The notes: generated by a model not told the origin, from the sequence alone. DNA of 64,000 nt from Varroa destructor (GCF_002443255.2 NW_019211456.1:28703341-28767340); one strand, 5' to 3'; numbered from the stretch's first letter, positions 45,226 to 56,966 are shown. Translations and numbers: made by a program.

Positions 45226-45439
45226 TTGAGAAGCCGGGGCGTGCATTCAACCCTTAACTTGGCCGACGTCGCTTTTCTGCCTGCAAGAAATGCCCGTGTG
45301 GACAAGGCAGAACATGATCACGATGGCTCTGTTTCCGTAACCCCTTTACCGCGCAAGGCACGCGATGCGCTTGAGAGCCGATTCCGTACTGTAGGGAGAG
45401 TCAGCCGAGGGGATGAGCAATGGGTATACTCAGCGGCAG
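45226..45439 (+). CDS. Candidate internal exon with consensus donor
   Basis: Seen: AACTGTTTCTGCCAG ends at 45225, a fair acceptor, and GCGGCAG|GTAAGC at 45439 is a consensus donor. Between them one frame is open for 71 codons plus one base, entry phase 0 and exit phase 1. The residues are hydrophilic with an acidic His/Asp patch (KAEHDHDGS) and an arginine-rich, helix-prone segment (KARDALESRFRTVGR). No family is recognised. Further right, ATGGCAAAG|GTGAGC (exon end 45799) is another strong donor. An overlapping minus frame (45318-45560) is the main competitor. Confidence 0.3.
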
Positions 45440-45790
45440 GTAAGCTTTTCTTTTTCAACTTCAGCGGGTTACTCACCGACGCGATTGTTTGAGCAACTTG
45501 CTGTTGCGGTGGAAAACGAGTTCGTTGCATTCTGAAGGCAAGTGTTTCTCTTCTTTTCATCCTTCTTCTCTTGCGATGTTTGCTGCAATTTTAGCAAACC
45601 CACTACGTTGTCGAGCGACCCGTGGTGACTGTATGTTGGTAGAAACTCGGTAGAAGGCTACCTCGATTCAGGACGTACAGCCTAAAGAGTACATACCACG
45701 AGTGCTTGCTACTGCACATTCTATCTTGGGGGGTCTTTACACAGTTTTCACTTGTCTTCGTCCTGGCTCGCTAGTGGGTCTCACACATAG

Positions 45791-45799
45791 ATGGCAAAG
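45791..45799 (+). other. ATG followed at once by strong donor
   Basis: CACATAG ATG GCA AAG|GTGAGC. If the GT at 45800-45801 is used, this would be the end of an exon. It could be a first exon in which only Met-Ala-Lys is coded, or an exon with the acceptor-like CACATAG. The upstream 45600-45790 shows no long frame, as expected of a 5' UTR. Confidence 0.15.
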
Positions 45800-46068
45800 G
45801 TGAGCAGGATCGCTACCGATATGGCCAAAGAAAAGTGTCTCAAAGGCGCCAACGAGACGCTTGAGTTAATTTTTCATTAGAGTCACTCCGACCTGGCGAT
45901 TGGTATGAAATCAGCGTAAATTGTGCTATAGAATTAACTGGCGTGGGAGATGAGTTCCGTGATTGGCTGCCTGTATATTAGTCGTATGGCGGCTATTTTC
46001 AGTTGCTGATTTATTTGGAACAAGTTACAATATGGCGGTTCCCAACAAAATATCACAACCAGTTATTA

Positions 46069-46113
<45 letters not shown>

Positions 46114-47741
46114 TAGGCTAACCTTTTTTTGTATCCTTACGAACCTTTGAGTAAAGCCGTTTCCAGACAAGTTAATGGTTCCAGTGATCAAGTAAACGCC
46201 CACCGAGATTTCGTGGTCGGACAGAATGTCAGCCAATAGCTAGCAAAAATCAGAATACAAAACATTAGAGATAACTAACCAATTTGTGTGTACAACTCTA
46301 TGAAACAAAGTGCTCGCTACTAACATAGTTGCTATTACCGTTGTCGTTAATGATGACAGTGATGGTGACGATGTCTACTTCTCCATATGGCGTTTACATA
46401 GCGAGCACGGTACTGGCAGTCGACTGTGCTCTTTGTTGTGTCTGCTATCTATTGGCACGCGGCGGATGTGGTATATCTGATCCCTTCTTGTTGCTGCTCT
46501 TGCTGTTGCCGCCTTCGTGCGTACTACCTCGTTCTGTTCGCGTTGTTGCCTGAGGGGCTGATTGGGCCGGATCGGGCGGCGATGCTGAGCGCCTTTTTTT
46601 CGTAGTTCGTCCTGTCTGCGTCTGTTCTCCGTGGAATGGATGCATGTTGAAACGGCAACGCCTCGTTTTTCTGTCTGTTGCGCATTTGCACCACAACCGT
46701 ATGCACCTTCTCGCGTGCTACTAGGTATATATGGTTCAACAATAACGCCAAAAACAGTAACAATAGCCACAGTTACCGTAGCAGTGATAACAATTAGCAA
46801 CAGGGGCTCTATCGTTCATTTTACGGGATGTGTGTGTCTGCCGCTTTTATTTGCAACATCCATAAATAGGCAAACTTTGCTCCACCACATGCGAGGCTAG
46901 AAAGTTGCATCAACCTTACACCCTCTGCCGTTTTCTGTCTGTCTTCATCAAAAAAAATGGGCTATAATATACTCGTAGCCATCTGGAAAACAGGATACAT
47001 ACATATATGCGCCTATATCACAAATATGCCCTCACACCCACATACATATATATAGAATGATCAGAAGCGTTTGTGAAAATACTTCTGTAGCTGCATAATT
47101 TGATTTAATCTCAATCCCTGCCAACCGCCATTGGATTATTTGCTTCAGTGCGTCGAGAAGTAATCGTAATTCTTCTATTGCTTTATTGATTTCGTAAGAT
47201 CGGAAAACTTACCAAAGGTGGTGCGGTGAAAGCACTGTACTCTTAAGGATTGTTTGTTTACTTTATTAAACCTGTCATTTTTAGCGGTGCTTAAATCAGC
47301 AACGTTTGACCTGCTCAGCCAGGGGTTAGCTGGCTAAGCCCTCATGCCGCTTCCTTTGCATTGCCTCTTTATACGTAGCAAAAAGTGCTGGCTTAACAGA
47401 GATATTATTGTTTGCATCCAAAGCGAAGCTTATGACGACTCTTTACGAAGAAATAACAGTATTACATATAATTGTACTTGCTGACGACGTCCACACCTTC
47501 AGCATCAGCGTACCAATGGCGTGGTAATGATGAGGCGAAAACGAGACATTATATTTGTAGGTATAACATCAGACAAATTAACTAGAGTTGGTCGTATTAG
47601 CGTCACTTGTTCACTTTAGAAATCGCTGACTCAAAAAAGATTTATGTATTCAGCGACTTGCATGGCGGCGCGATACCTCGAAATCCACGTGTGTCGCATC
47701 CCGCTTGAATCCTTCCGAACCTAGCCCGTCTGGGGTACTTA
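45800..47741. other. Mixed region, no supported gene
   Basis: 46329-46900 is a moderately GC-rich patch with mutually overlapping frames on both strands (46375-46800 minus is the longest at 141 codons, basic and glutamine-rich). No splice pair or motif separates them. 46970-47740 is AT-rich. Confidence 0.3.
46072..46108. repeat. (AT)n microsatellite
   Basis: About 18 uninterrupted AT units. Simple repeat in AT-rich context. Confidence 0.97.
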
Positions 47742-48700
47742 GTGTCTTCGAATGCTCGACAGGTGTACAAGTGGGTCGCAAAGGAAAGGGTCGCTGAGAG
47801 AAAGCGGAATAAGGCAATGCGAACGTGTCTGAGTACGAGGTCGATAGAACAGACTTCGAACGATTCTGTCTGGCTGTCTTCTAGTGTTCTTTTTAGTCGC
47901 CTTGCTTTCTTGGCTCCCTCCTTGGCTTGTTTCCTCGTTTGAGAGCGCGTAAGTCAAGCTGAAAAGATTCAGTTCAAAGATAGCAAGAAAAATGCCTTTT
48001 TAGTTCCCTAAGGGAACGACAAAGTCACTGAGCCAGTCTGCCGTGCTGCATGTGGGTTCTGTCTTGCCAAATCCCCTCTTCCCTTTGCTCCCTCGTTTTG
48101 AACTTCTCTGTCCATCTGTCCGAGTGCGAGGTGGTGCAACAGCAGCAGCAGTACCAGGAGCGCGGAGCTCAGGTTTGCACGAAAAGGCTTTAGTCACCGT
48201 CCTGCACCGCAGGGAAATCTAGGCAGAAAAAAGGCGCGGCAGTAACCGCTTTTTGAGGACGGAAGGTTCAGAGGCTTGCTTGTTGCACAGGCGAGGCGGC
48301 TTGAGCGTTCTGAGGAGGATGAACAGAGATCCACCGCTCGGTCCGTGTAGCCAGTCAGTCTGTACTGGTGGCGTTGGGGATGGCGACAACAGAATTCCCG
48401 TCTGCTCAGTTTATTTCTCGACCGTCTGTTTGACCGAAAAATGCTACGCAAGTGAAATTCGACCGAAACGACCAGACTTTCAGCCCGTTTCTATTTTGTA
48501 CATGGATCAGGAATAGAAAAGGAAATCTTTTTCGTCCAGTGCCTCTTTCCACTGAAAATCTCTAAGGGCGGGAGTCGGAAGGCGGTTGAAAGAGGCTGCA
48601 GAGCTTGAAAGGACAGCACGTGGTCCGTAATTGTAGGAACTGACTCGGTCCCATAAGTTGGTAACATAAAGAGACACATCTACAAACAAGCGTATTTTCC
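47742..48700. other. GC-rich island with unresolved frames
   Basis: Plus 47742-47942 (66 codons, basic start then serine/leucine) is followed by GCGC|GTAAGT at 47949, a usable donor just past its stop. GTTCCCT A AGGGAAC at 48003-48017 is a short perfect palindrome. Plus 48253-48516 and minus 48194-48451 compete over the same DNA. CAG triplets occur at 48138-48150. No identity. Confidence 0.25.
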
Positions 48701-49989
48701 TTTCATGCGAGTTTTTTCTTTAAGTGGGATTGCCGACGGGTATCAGACACCAGTACCTTTTTCACGTCGTTGGTACAAACACAACTAAAACCCATAACAA
48801 AGACTCGACTGCCCTAGACTGGCATTACTGTAAAAATCGGGCTAAGTGATAGGTGAGGACTAAACCTTCATGTTGTGTGACTTGATCGCATTCACTCATA
48901 TTGTACTTACAGAATGCTAGTAGCAGTCTACTAATTTCAGACAAGTGTTGCCCGCCACTGTTCTGGTCAAAAACCTGCTGCTGTTTTTACATCGGCGTAC
49001 GCTGCCAGACACCGCTAATAGTGTCGATGTTTGATTAATTCAGACGATCCGATCAGAGCGACCTATCAATCAAGACGTGCTATGCCAGTTGACCGCAAGA
49101 GAGCTGTCGAGTTTTCGCTGGCACCTCCACTTAGCGCCGACGACCTATGCTTATGTTAAAACCACGTATATCCTTGGAACGTTTCTAGATGGAGCCATGC
49201 AGAATAAGCGAAGATGATCATCGTCTAATGTTTGGCAAAAGTGCATAGTACCGATTATAGCTTTCTGTGTATCTACTATCAGGTGTACGATCTACTGCAA
49301 CGATGACAACACGCCACCGTTATCACAAACGGCACAAGGCCAAACGAAAGGTCTTGCTGTGATTTTCTGGTTGAACGCAGGTCTGGCCGACGATGAATAA
49401 AGGAACGAAGCGATAAGGACCAAGAAAAACCTTGGGTAAGACTAGATGGAGCACTTTGTCTTGTTAGCACTAAGACAACTTACGCCCGAGATGGCATTGT
49501 TTAGATCTGCAAGTCCGGAAGGATCTGCAGTTGCGTCGACCGTTCGCACCTTGCTTAGAGAGTAAGGGCTTAAGAGAAAAAGCTGGGTTAAGCGATGGCT
49601 TAATGCTGCGCGGAACAACGGCAATGACGAAAAGAAAGATGTACCACGGAACCCGCCGCGATTTGCCCTGCCGTTGATCTCAGTGCTCGTCATTCGGTCG
49701 GCCAGTTAACTGCCTACTGCTTGGCTATAAAAATACGTTAGCACTTTACCTTCCTTTATTTTTCGTCGTTCAAGCGTCTGGTTGTCCGAACCTATGTTTC
49801 TTTTAGTTCGAATAGCTTGTGCTAGGTGCCGTGTAGAAGCGCATTAGCAGGCGTTCGTTCAATTCGCAGTGGCGTCGGTGGTGGCTACGGCACAGGTCTC
49901 AAAGGCACCGATGGGGAATGCTAAAAAGTGAGCAGACACGATTTTCAAAAACCTCGCACATTGCCCGCCCCAAACTTCACTCACTTTAC
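48701..49989. other. No supported gene
   Basis: Mixed composition. Minus frames 49279-49470 and 49442-49693 overlap and lack motifs; the region 48701-49270 has dense stops. Confidence 0.35.
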
Positions 49990-50328
49990 CTGTTTGCGTC
50001 CCTTACCTCTTTCCCGCTTACCCCAACCTTCGGCCACTAATGCTGCCCCCACCCGGTTACAGCGTTTTCTTACGGCAATCTGCTTTGTCCAGCAGTAGCT
50101 TCCGTGTTTTTGTTCGGCTAGTGCGTTAGTTACTACAAGAGGGCTGCAATACGGGGGTTTCGCTACTGGTGTTGCTATTGTGGTCATTGTGGCAATCCTC
50201 ACATCGTTGGATCTAAGCATCGAGTCCGAGCGGAACGTTTCGTAACGAGCCCCCTTGTGTAGGCGGTGCCGCCTTCGGGGACACCATTGGAAACAATAGA
50301 GAACTAGCAAGAGGAGTGAAGGTTGGTC
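49990..50328 (-). CDS. Candidate minus-strand internal exon, 339 nt
   Basis: On the minus strand ACTTCTTTCTCGATGCAG precedes 50328, a strong acceptor. AAACAG|GTAAAG closes the exon at 49990, with a second good donor, AAGAG|GTAAGG, about 14 bases earlier. The 113-codon frame enters and leaves in phase 0. It starts with a leucine-rich hydrophobic segment (QPSLLLLVLYCFQW), followed by a basic stretch, as at the inner end of a membrane segment, and ends highly basic. An ATG overlaps the acceptor, so a start there is an alternative reading. No family is recognised. Confidence 0.28.
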
Positions 50329-50502
50329 CTGCATCGAGAAAGAAGTTTCTATATACGTGGTAACCGCTGCTTCTGCTATTGCTTTGGCTTCTATTGTAGA
50401 ATCAGCTGCCGCTGCTGGACTAGTGGCAGCAATAGTTATTTTTTTGAGTAATTAATTTTAATTGATCGACTCCACTACTTCCGCCTCACGCTTTGATAAT
50501 AG

Positions 50503-50719
50503 TATTGGACCCCGTCGACTAAACAATCGGCTGTATGAGCGGGCCGGCGAACGGGCTCCCGCGTTTGAGTATACGCGGGTGTCTTGCCAAGAAACTGCTT
50601 TTTGTGAAAGAAAAGTCGATTCTGGCTGTAATAATAAGAGTTACACCAATTGCAGAACCGGCAGCAATAGCCGAAATAATTATATATTAGCAAAGACGTT
50701 TATTGCCGCATCCAGCGCC
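50503..50719 (+). CDS. Candidate cysteine-rich exon
   Basis: Seen: CCGCCTCACGCTTTGATAATAG ends at 50502 and CCAGCGCC|GTGAGT closes at 50719. The frame enters in phase 2, exits in phase 0 and is open throughout (and on to 50764). After a basic start it carries four cysteines in a short span (VSCQETAFCERKVDSGCNN, then YTNC) and an N-glycosylation-type NKS. This looks like part of an extracellular disulfide-bonded domain, but the spacing fits no family I can name. It is divergent from the minus exon candidate, 174 bp to the left. Confidence 0.28.
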
Positions 50720-50764
50720 GTGAGTGAGAAGTGGTGCCAACAGCGGCACCCTGGAATACGTTAG

Positions 50765-51790
50765 AAGTAAAACGACCGTGTATCCATTATTATATTTGAA
50801 TGTTTAACTTTTTATGCCTAGCGCCTATTCTTAGCTATACACAGGATACCTCCAATACCCTAATACTGGGGACCAGGAGATCGCACAATACAATCGCGGC
50901 TTCGGCTCGACGGTTCTAGTAGGCGTGTTGTAGCGTTTTGCGCGCGCACTGATCAACTACGGCTGAGCAACCCCTAATGAGCACGCCATTCTACCTAGGC
51001 GATAACTTTAAGCGACAAATAAGATGAAAGCAAAGGTGGATTGCTCTCAACGCGGTGGCTGCTAAAAAGATCGTTCTCGCTTTCCTCTAAAAGTGAATAC
51101 AAGCTACTGATAGAAGGAGTGTGAGGTGAATTTACGGTAAAAATTAGATTGACTTTAGGAGAAAACCCGTTGACAAGACTGCTGGAAAAGTATACACTTT
51201 AGAAAGGGAATGTACGACATTTTTGATACTTGAATAAGATACGTTTTGGAATATTTTAAAATGGTCACACGCATTTGGGTACCTTGAGCTATATTTCTGT
51301 CTGTTCAATTGAAGGAATACATCTACATATTTTATGCAACACATTTAAGAGGTGTAACATTAATAGTAACATATTGATATAACATTTCACAGGAGGTTCG
51401 ACTGTCTCAAGGATAAAGTGGATGTCAAAAAGCGAAATTAATATGCTACACTTCCCTGTGATTGTGCAAGAATAGCGTGTTTATCTACTAAACTTAGAAA
51501 CGCAGGTGGTAATCTAGGTTGGAAACCCGGCATAGACGGACTTTTTATTTCATCCTGGAAGCCAGCCATCTATAACAACGCCTAACGCCAGTACTGGACG
51601 TAGAACTCAAAACAATCATTTTAAGTATGCTGCACTGTAGTATTTTGATCCTAATTGCCCTAGAAACGCACATTTGTAGAAGAAGTTCCACTGCTTCAAT
51701 CTGTTTTGACAGGTACTAGATGACCGATCGCTTCGCATTAAACGCATTTAGCTAGACCGTTCTTCTCTATTCTATATAAACTCTGTGATT
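50765..51790. other. AT-rich stretch
   Basis: No coding or repeat signal beyond short AT runs; minus frame 51144-51344 is compositional. Confidence 0.4.
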
Positions 51791-52315
51791 TTATGTTTCC
51801 AATCCGAATGTTCCTATAAAGACGCGGCAATCCTTTGGCAGAAGATCATGGCAGTAGCAAGTATGATGGTGGTAATTATTTCTAAACGATAGAAAATTAT
51901 TATCCCTAAAAAACTGCTTCCTTCCAACAACACCACGCAGCTCTTGCCCGTTGGAAGTTAGGCCAGAGAGAGAGTGGATGAAGGCGGGGTGAAACTTGGA
52001 GGTCTGACGTTTCTGCTTGTAGCCTCTTCTTCCTTCTCTGCTGACCCACTGCTTTTCTAAGTCTTTTGCTTCGCACACTCCCCACAGGCACTGCTCGGGC
52101 TCGTTCGCTGGATAGCCAAGTGGGTACTGAATGGGAGCAGCAAGACAGCTTGTCGCTACTGCTGATGCGGACGATCGGGAAAACGCAACTTTCAAAGGGG
52201 GTATGAGCCTGTGCTTCAGCCGCAATCGCTTGCCTACTTTGCTAGAGGTAAACAGGCAGCCAACGGCAGGACTGCAGCAGTCCAAAAACGCCTTGGCGAC
52301 GAGCGCGGCTTCCAT
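51791..52315 (-). other. Longest minus-strand ATG frame (174 codons)
   Basis: A true ATG at 52315 and a TAA-type end at 51791. The N-terminal 80 residues are alanine/serine/leucine-rich with a basic patch; the C-terminal half is polar, with a His run (NNYHHHTCYCHD). No signal peptide, membrane segment or domain is recognised. The plus strand is open over 52131-52385 and the minus strand in another frame at 51906-52091 and 52242-52481. Length alone is only modest evidence at this GC. Confidence 0.2.
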
Positions 52316-52670
52316 CGGTCTTTCCGCTATCCCGTCCTGTTATAAACGAGAGAAGATCGAGAAAGGCGGTCAAAGAGGAGGTTAAGGCTGTAAGCCCGCA
52401 GAAAAGAATAGCTGTGGCGCAGAGTTGACACAGCAGCACACGGAAGGTAGAGGAAAACTTTAGAGTCCTACCAGGGGCCAATTCACGAACCCAGCCCTGC
52501 TAAGAAAAGATGAACAAAGACCAGGTACAACATCGTTTACAGGCTAGCTAGTGAATTAACTCGACGTTGTATGGCGGTCGTGTACAACGGGTAACCGAAT
52601 CGCGGCTTTTCCATTGATAAGGCGCAGTGATGTGAAATCTGTGAACACTGAAAGCTAGCAAAAGTTTAAA

Positions 52671-52808
52671 ATGCATCGCCAGCTATACGCAGATTCTTTC
52701 ATTCTGGATGCACTAGAGGATGGAAAGAGCTGCCTGTGGATCGTAGCCAGTGGAAAGACAAGCTTTGGTCCAGCTTGGATCGACTTCCTTCGGCTTGACG
52801 TCAGCTAG
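52671..52808 (+). CDS. Candidate 45-residue small ORF
   Basis: TTTAAAATGC gives A at -3. The frame has 45 codons to TAG at 52806-52808 and a balanced, protein-like composition (starts MHRQLYADSFILDALEDGKS). It holds an ASGKTS stretch, but the preceding GxxxxGK spacing of a true P-loop is missing. There is no signal peptide. It lies between two larger open frames in the 51790-53390 island and might be an upstream ORF of the 53044 frame. Confidence 0.18.
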   Translation: MHRQLYADSFILDALEDGKSCLWIVASGKTSFGPAWIDFLRLDVS

Positions 52809-52983
52809 AATCCCATTGCCTCGCCATCATTGTCACACCAATACTGTACGACTGCCGCAATCTGCCGCCGCCGTCTCCGCTAAGATCTAGTGGAAAACCG
52901 AAGCAAAACGAAGAATCAGACCGTCAGATCAGGTTAGATAGCGAAAGACGAGCAGCACCAGAGGGGGTAAAGGAATTGTATAG

Positions 52984-53385
52984 TCAGCGAATTCCTTAGG
53001 GCCGTTCATTTATCTGGACTCAACTCCACCACGTGCCGTTCTCATGCTCTTCAAGCGCGTTGTAGTAGTATGGTCGATGTGGAGGTCAAACAGCAGACGC
53101 AAAGAAAATGCGTTACTGGAGAAAGAGCTCAATGGAATACGACGTGTTAGGGGAAAAAAGATACCAGCGATAAGGAAAGCAGAGCTAAACGCTGGGAGAA
53201 AGAACAGTACCACTACTCTTCAGGTTTTAATGGTCCAAAGGCCAATCAGGATGACGACGGCCAAAGGCACGGTGACCGTGAGGTTGAAGCAAACATTAGC
53301 AATCAATCTGAAAGGTATTATCGCTTTGAATTGTTTTAAGTCAAGTGGTCTTGTAAATAGCGATTTTGTGTACTCTAGAAGTTAA
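52984..53385 (+). other. Open frame with one hydrophobic segment and basic tail
   Basis: Open for 133 codons; the first ATG is at 53044 (113 codons). A hydrophobic segment of about 15 residues (AVLMLFKRVVVVWSMW) is followed by a strongly basic region (RKENALLEKELNGIRRVRGKK). That arrangement would suit a single-pass or tail-anchored protein. AAAG|GTATTA at about 53315 is a possible donor. CACGGTGACCGTG at 53268-53280 is a small inverted repeat inside. It is unrecognised. Confidence 0.22.
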
Positions 53386-54251
53386 TATGTACAAGGCCAT
53401 GATTCTGAAACAGCACGAACACCGAAGGGCTGATTTATTTAATAATGACAAACCAAAATGGATGCCACAAACAGTAATGGTACTGTGTTTTTACGTAAAT
53501 AAAATTTACGTGCTATTTAGTGAATACATACAATCGTAGAAATAATAAGTCAGTATTTTCACGGTGCCGGAAAGTATTACGATTGGTATGACAAATCTGC
53601 ATTTTTTCGGATTCAATCGAATTAAGCTTTTAATGCGTTCAGTCGATATTTGAAATGCTGTATAATATGACAGAATCGGTCTATGTCATATATCTTTGTC
53701 TCATGTTACGTTTTGCCATGTCTTCAAACATTATTATCAAAATCCATCTGCCAGAATCTACTATCGCGCCACGTACGAAGAGAAAGACTAATTACGTAAA
53801 CAAAGTGTTCAATGCGTAACGTGTGAACCGATTGACGTCGTCAAATTGCTCTTCCCGGGGTCCCCTTGTTTGTATGACTAGGATCTAGTGTCTCGATCAA
53901 TCTTGGCATCGGTCGTGTCAAGCTTAACGCGACCCTTGCGGCTGTTTTGGCGTGCCAGTTCTCGTTTCTCGTGGACATTTGGCGTGTGTGCGTATGTATT
54001 GTAGTAGATAGTATAATAACATATACTTTTTTATATTAGGAAGCCTTCCTCTCGCTTATAGCTCATTTCACTTGCTCACGCAAGCATCGCGGAGAGAAAA
54101 TGTGTTTGTGTATGTATAGTAAAAAGACTCGAGTACCTTATCGTGGATTATGAAGTACCAGTCGAGAACATATTCTGGTGCCGGCACATTGTTTATGATA
54201 AATGTTGGTATTCAATGATTGTGGTGTCGACGCTGTTACCACTAATTCCCG
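53386..54251. other. AT-rich stretch
   Basis: Dense stops, short AT-rich motifs, nothing supportable. Confidence 0.4.
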
Positions 54252-54539
54252 ATGTGGACTACGTTTTGCTGTGGAGTTGCTCACCGATGGTTGAATAGCT
54301 GCGGGTACGACATGGCGAACGATGGAATTTCTCAGGCCCGACCGAACTTGATGTGGTTGATTGAGCCAACGAGTGTGGCTAACCCTAAACTGGATCGTGA
54401 AGGAACAGTAGTGTTACTTTTTCCTCTTTTCGTTTTTCCTACTCGCCTTTTCGAACTGGGCTATGATGCCATAAACTGCGAAACCCCACAAGCGGTCTGG
54501 CCCAGACCAGACCGATCCAACCGCCACACTCTATTGTAG
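54252..54539 (+). other. ATG open frame, 95 codons
   Basis: ATG at 54252 in weak context. Mixed residues with a Trp/Cys-rich start, an Asp/Asn-containing middle and a hydrophobic run (VVLLFPLFVFP) that is also the pyrimidine tract before the next frame. The frame stops at 54537-54539. The hydrophobic run may therefore be an intronic polypyrimidine tract rather than protein. Confidence 0.18.
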
Positions 54540-55041
54540 ACCATGTGAGCTGAAGATCAAAATAACAGAAGTAAACACGCGTTCATCGTATACTCATCAA
54601 GATCGGTATTTTCCACGAAGTTCAGATCGTACGCAAATCCGCGACCGCAACGATAAGGATCATCAACAGCAGCAGGAGCTGCACCTCTGCCACAGACTGA
54701 CACATTTCAAACAGGGCAGGCCAGTAGCAAGAATAAAACAGGGCGGTTCGGATGATGATGAGTACCGCCAGGAGAAAGAAAGGAAGAAAAGACTAGGACA
54801 ACGATGTGGTCGAACTTTGCCGGCAGCAGATCGAAACCAGCTTCATGCTAGAACTACAGAGGCTTCGAGTGTATGCGAGGAGTACACGATGTTGGGCTAT
54901 GGGAAGTACGCGGAGTTGCCCCAGTCTCTAAAAGGCTGCTTGCCCGTTGCCTACGTTATCAGCTGTCTTTTTGCTACGCTTCTCTTCTATAGCCTTCTTT
55001 TTCCTGTGGCGTTCCTGCCGATGCGAAGCGGCAACAAGTAA
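54491..55041 (+). CDS. Long stop-free frame after a pyrimidine tract
   Basis: A 188-codon frame is open from TAA at 54472 to TAA at 55039-55041, the longest stop-free run here without low complexity. It has no ATG for its first 138 codons, so it would be an internal or terminal exon. A 38-base pyrimidine tract (54415-54452) lies upstream, and the first AG after it is CACAAG at about 54490. The protein would be very hydrophilic (Arg, Asp, Gln, Lys), with SDDDEYRQEKERKKR near 54745-54790. It ends in one clear membrane-length hydrophobic segment (YVISCLFATLLFYSLLFPVAF) and a short tail. CAA|GTAAAT overlaps the stop as a possible donor. It is unrecognised. Confidence 0.27.
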
Positions 55042-56653
55042 ATCGACTATCAACTTCCTTCTTGAAAGGGCAAGCAGGCAAGCGTCATCCTTTGATTGGT
55101 TAAAAAATCCTTTAGCTCTGTGCGTCCGCGAGCCGCTTTCTCGACCACCTGCTGGTTATAGCATCCCTATTGCCGGACCACCGACTGCTCGTGCTCAGAG
55201 TATTCGTGGCTAGTAGTCTTCTTCATGTTATGTTGCAAGCTTTCATTGCTTGAATTAATAAAGCAAAATTAAGTAAACAAATTGACGGAAAAAAGCAAGG
55301 GAAGAGCATGAGCAAAGAGTTTCTTATGTAAGTAAACTACAGTATTTATATAGCCTATAGAGTGCATTAATATCACAGACATACACAGATTCTTTTTCTA
55401 AGTACTCTAGCGATATATAGCTAGAAGTTTTTTTCATTATGTTACAACAGTGTACAACGTATTTTTATGTACCCAACGTAAATTATTATTCAAACGGACA
55501 ATTCATTATATCCTTGATAGGAAACTATAAGTTGGTTAACCATTTTAGTATATCAGATGACAATCTCAGGGAGCCAAGTTTGAATGAAATACTGTAACAC
55601 CAGGTAAAGGTACAATCTTTAGAGGGGATCACCCGAAGGAGCATTCACCCTAACAAAGCGCAGGGCATAAGGGGAAATCCGGATTGAGGGATGCGAATCG
55701 CCGACGAACTCACTACGAGTTCAGCTTGGACATTTCTTATTATAATATTGAAGGGGCATGTATTTGTATACGTTAGATATATACGCCCCGTACTTTATAA
55801 TAGTCGTGTATTGATGATCTGCTATTGAGCGACGATACTAATATAAAAAAAAAAAAAAATTGAAAGTATTATAAGCATATCGTAACTATTTTGATCAGGA
55901 CAAAGATTCCACCGTGTATTATAATCACCGAAATTCTTTGAGGTTGTATGATTTCCGGCTTTTAGCGAGGAGTCAATGCTTAATTCAGAATCTGCTATTG
56001 AACCCTAAAAAGATTGTCGGATGACTGTATCAGCCCTGAAAAACCGAACCAATATGTCCTAGTTCTTTTTTAGAAATATTACTACATTTCAGGATTCTAT
56101 TTCAGAATCAAATAACTTACTTTGGTTTTTGTTTCTTCAAGACTCACTATAAAACGACTATACTTGTATGGCATCATTAAAATATAGAATAAGGACCTAT
56201 TCAAAGAGGCAACTATAATACTGGTCCTATCCAAATGTAAGCAGTCCAGTAAAATTCCCTATAAACGGTTCTGCTGATATGGAAAAGTCATTTTCAAGCC
56301 AATAGCATAATGATACTATTGCTACATCCTCAGAGACTTCGTGGAACCTTTATATCACTCATATCATGCCAAATGTGCATCGGTCCTTCGTTGTGTTTAA
56401 AATCATTAGTGCGAGCAGTACGCTTTCTGTTGTTGCTGACGGCTTTGCTGATGTCATCTTGATTTCGAAATGCTGACTCAGATTTATCTTTCTACCATCC
56501 TCTTTGTCTCAACATTTTACCAAAGAAGAAAAAGTGAAGCCGACGCTTTTTTGTTTGCCTAGCATCGCTAATACGAACAAGTTGGCTCACCCTCGCACTG
56601 ACGCCTGATAAGCACGAGCCCCGCCCTTCAAAACATAAAACCCGTTGAACTAA
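55042..56653. other. Mostly AT-rich, no supported gene
   Basis: A frame overlapping the previous one ends at 55213. Then AT-rich DNA with poly-A at 55845-55859 and no coding signal. A minus frame at 56492-56737 overlaps the next candidate. Confidence 0.35.
55845..55859. repeat. Poly-A tract (15 A)
   Basis: Homopolymer in AT-rich DNA. No target-site duplication or upstream element that would mark a retroposon tail was seen. Confidence 0.9.
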
Positions 56654-56923
56654 GCGCCGAAGTGTGGCATTGCCCAATCCGCTTTTGTGGAACAATGGGC
56701 ACCGATCCCTAGCCCGGCCGACTACTATGCTATACATTTGCTCCTCTGCGAGTCACTAGATGGGAAACACTATCACCGTGAGGTCAACTGGGCCACAGTT
56801 TCGTACACACCTCCTTCAAAAAACGATCTACTACCAGGCCCCTACTGCAAGGTCGCTGAGAGTCGTTTGCATTGCAAGAATCGAGTACCAACGGTCAGTC
56901 GAATAGTTGCATTTGCGCAGTGA
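56654..56923 (+). other. Open frame, 89 codons, possible exon
   Basis: No ATG at its start. Balanced residues with Tyr, Trp, His and Pro (for example EQWAPIPSPADYYAIH and HYHREVNWATVSYTPP). CCAACG|GTCAGT at about 56897 is a fair donor and ATAGAG|GTGAGA at 56943 a strong one just after the stop. No strong acceptor is visible at the left edge. It is unrecognised. Confidence 0.2.
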
Positions 56924-56961
56924 TCGCATTAGGGCATATAGAGGTGAGAAGAAACGATAGA

Positions 56962-56966
<5 letters not shown>

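Noticed and set aside
50329..50334. ATG start for the minus-strand frame 49990-50334
   Set aside because: ATGCAG overlaps a strong splice acceptor (CTTCTTTCTCGATGCAG), so an internal exon starting at 50328 is preferred.
52671..52808. P-loop NTPase suggested by ASGKTS
   Set aside because: The Walker A spacing GxxxxGK[ST] is not met and the ORF is only 45 residues.
55845..55859. Poly-A tract as a retroposon tail
   Set aside because: No element body or target-site duplication could be recognised next to it.
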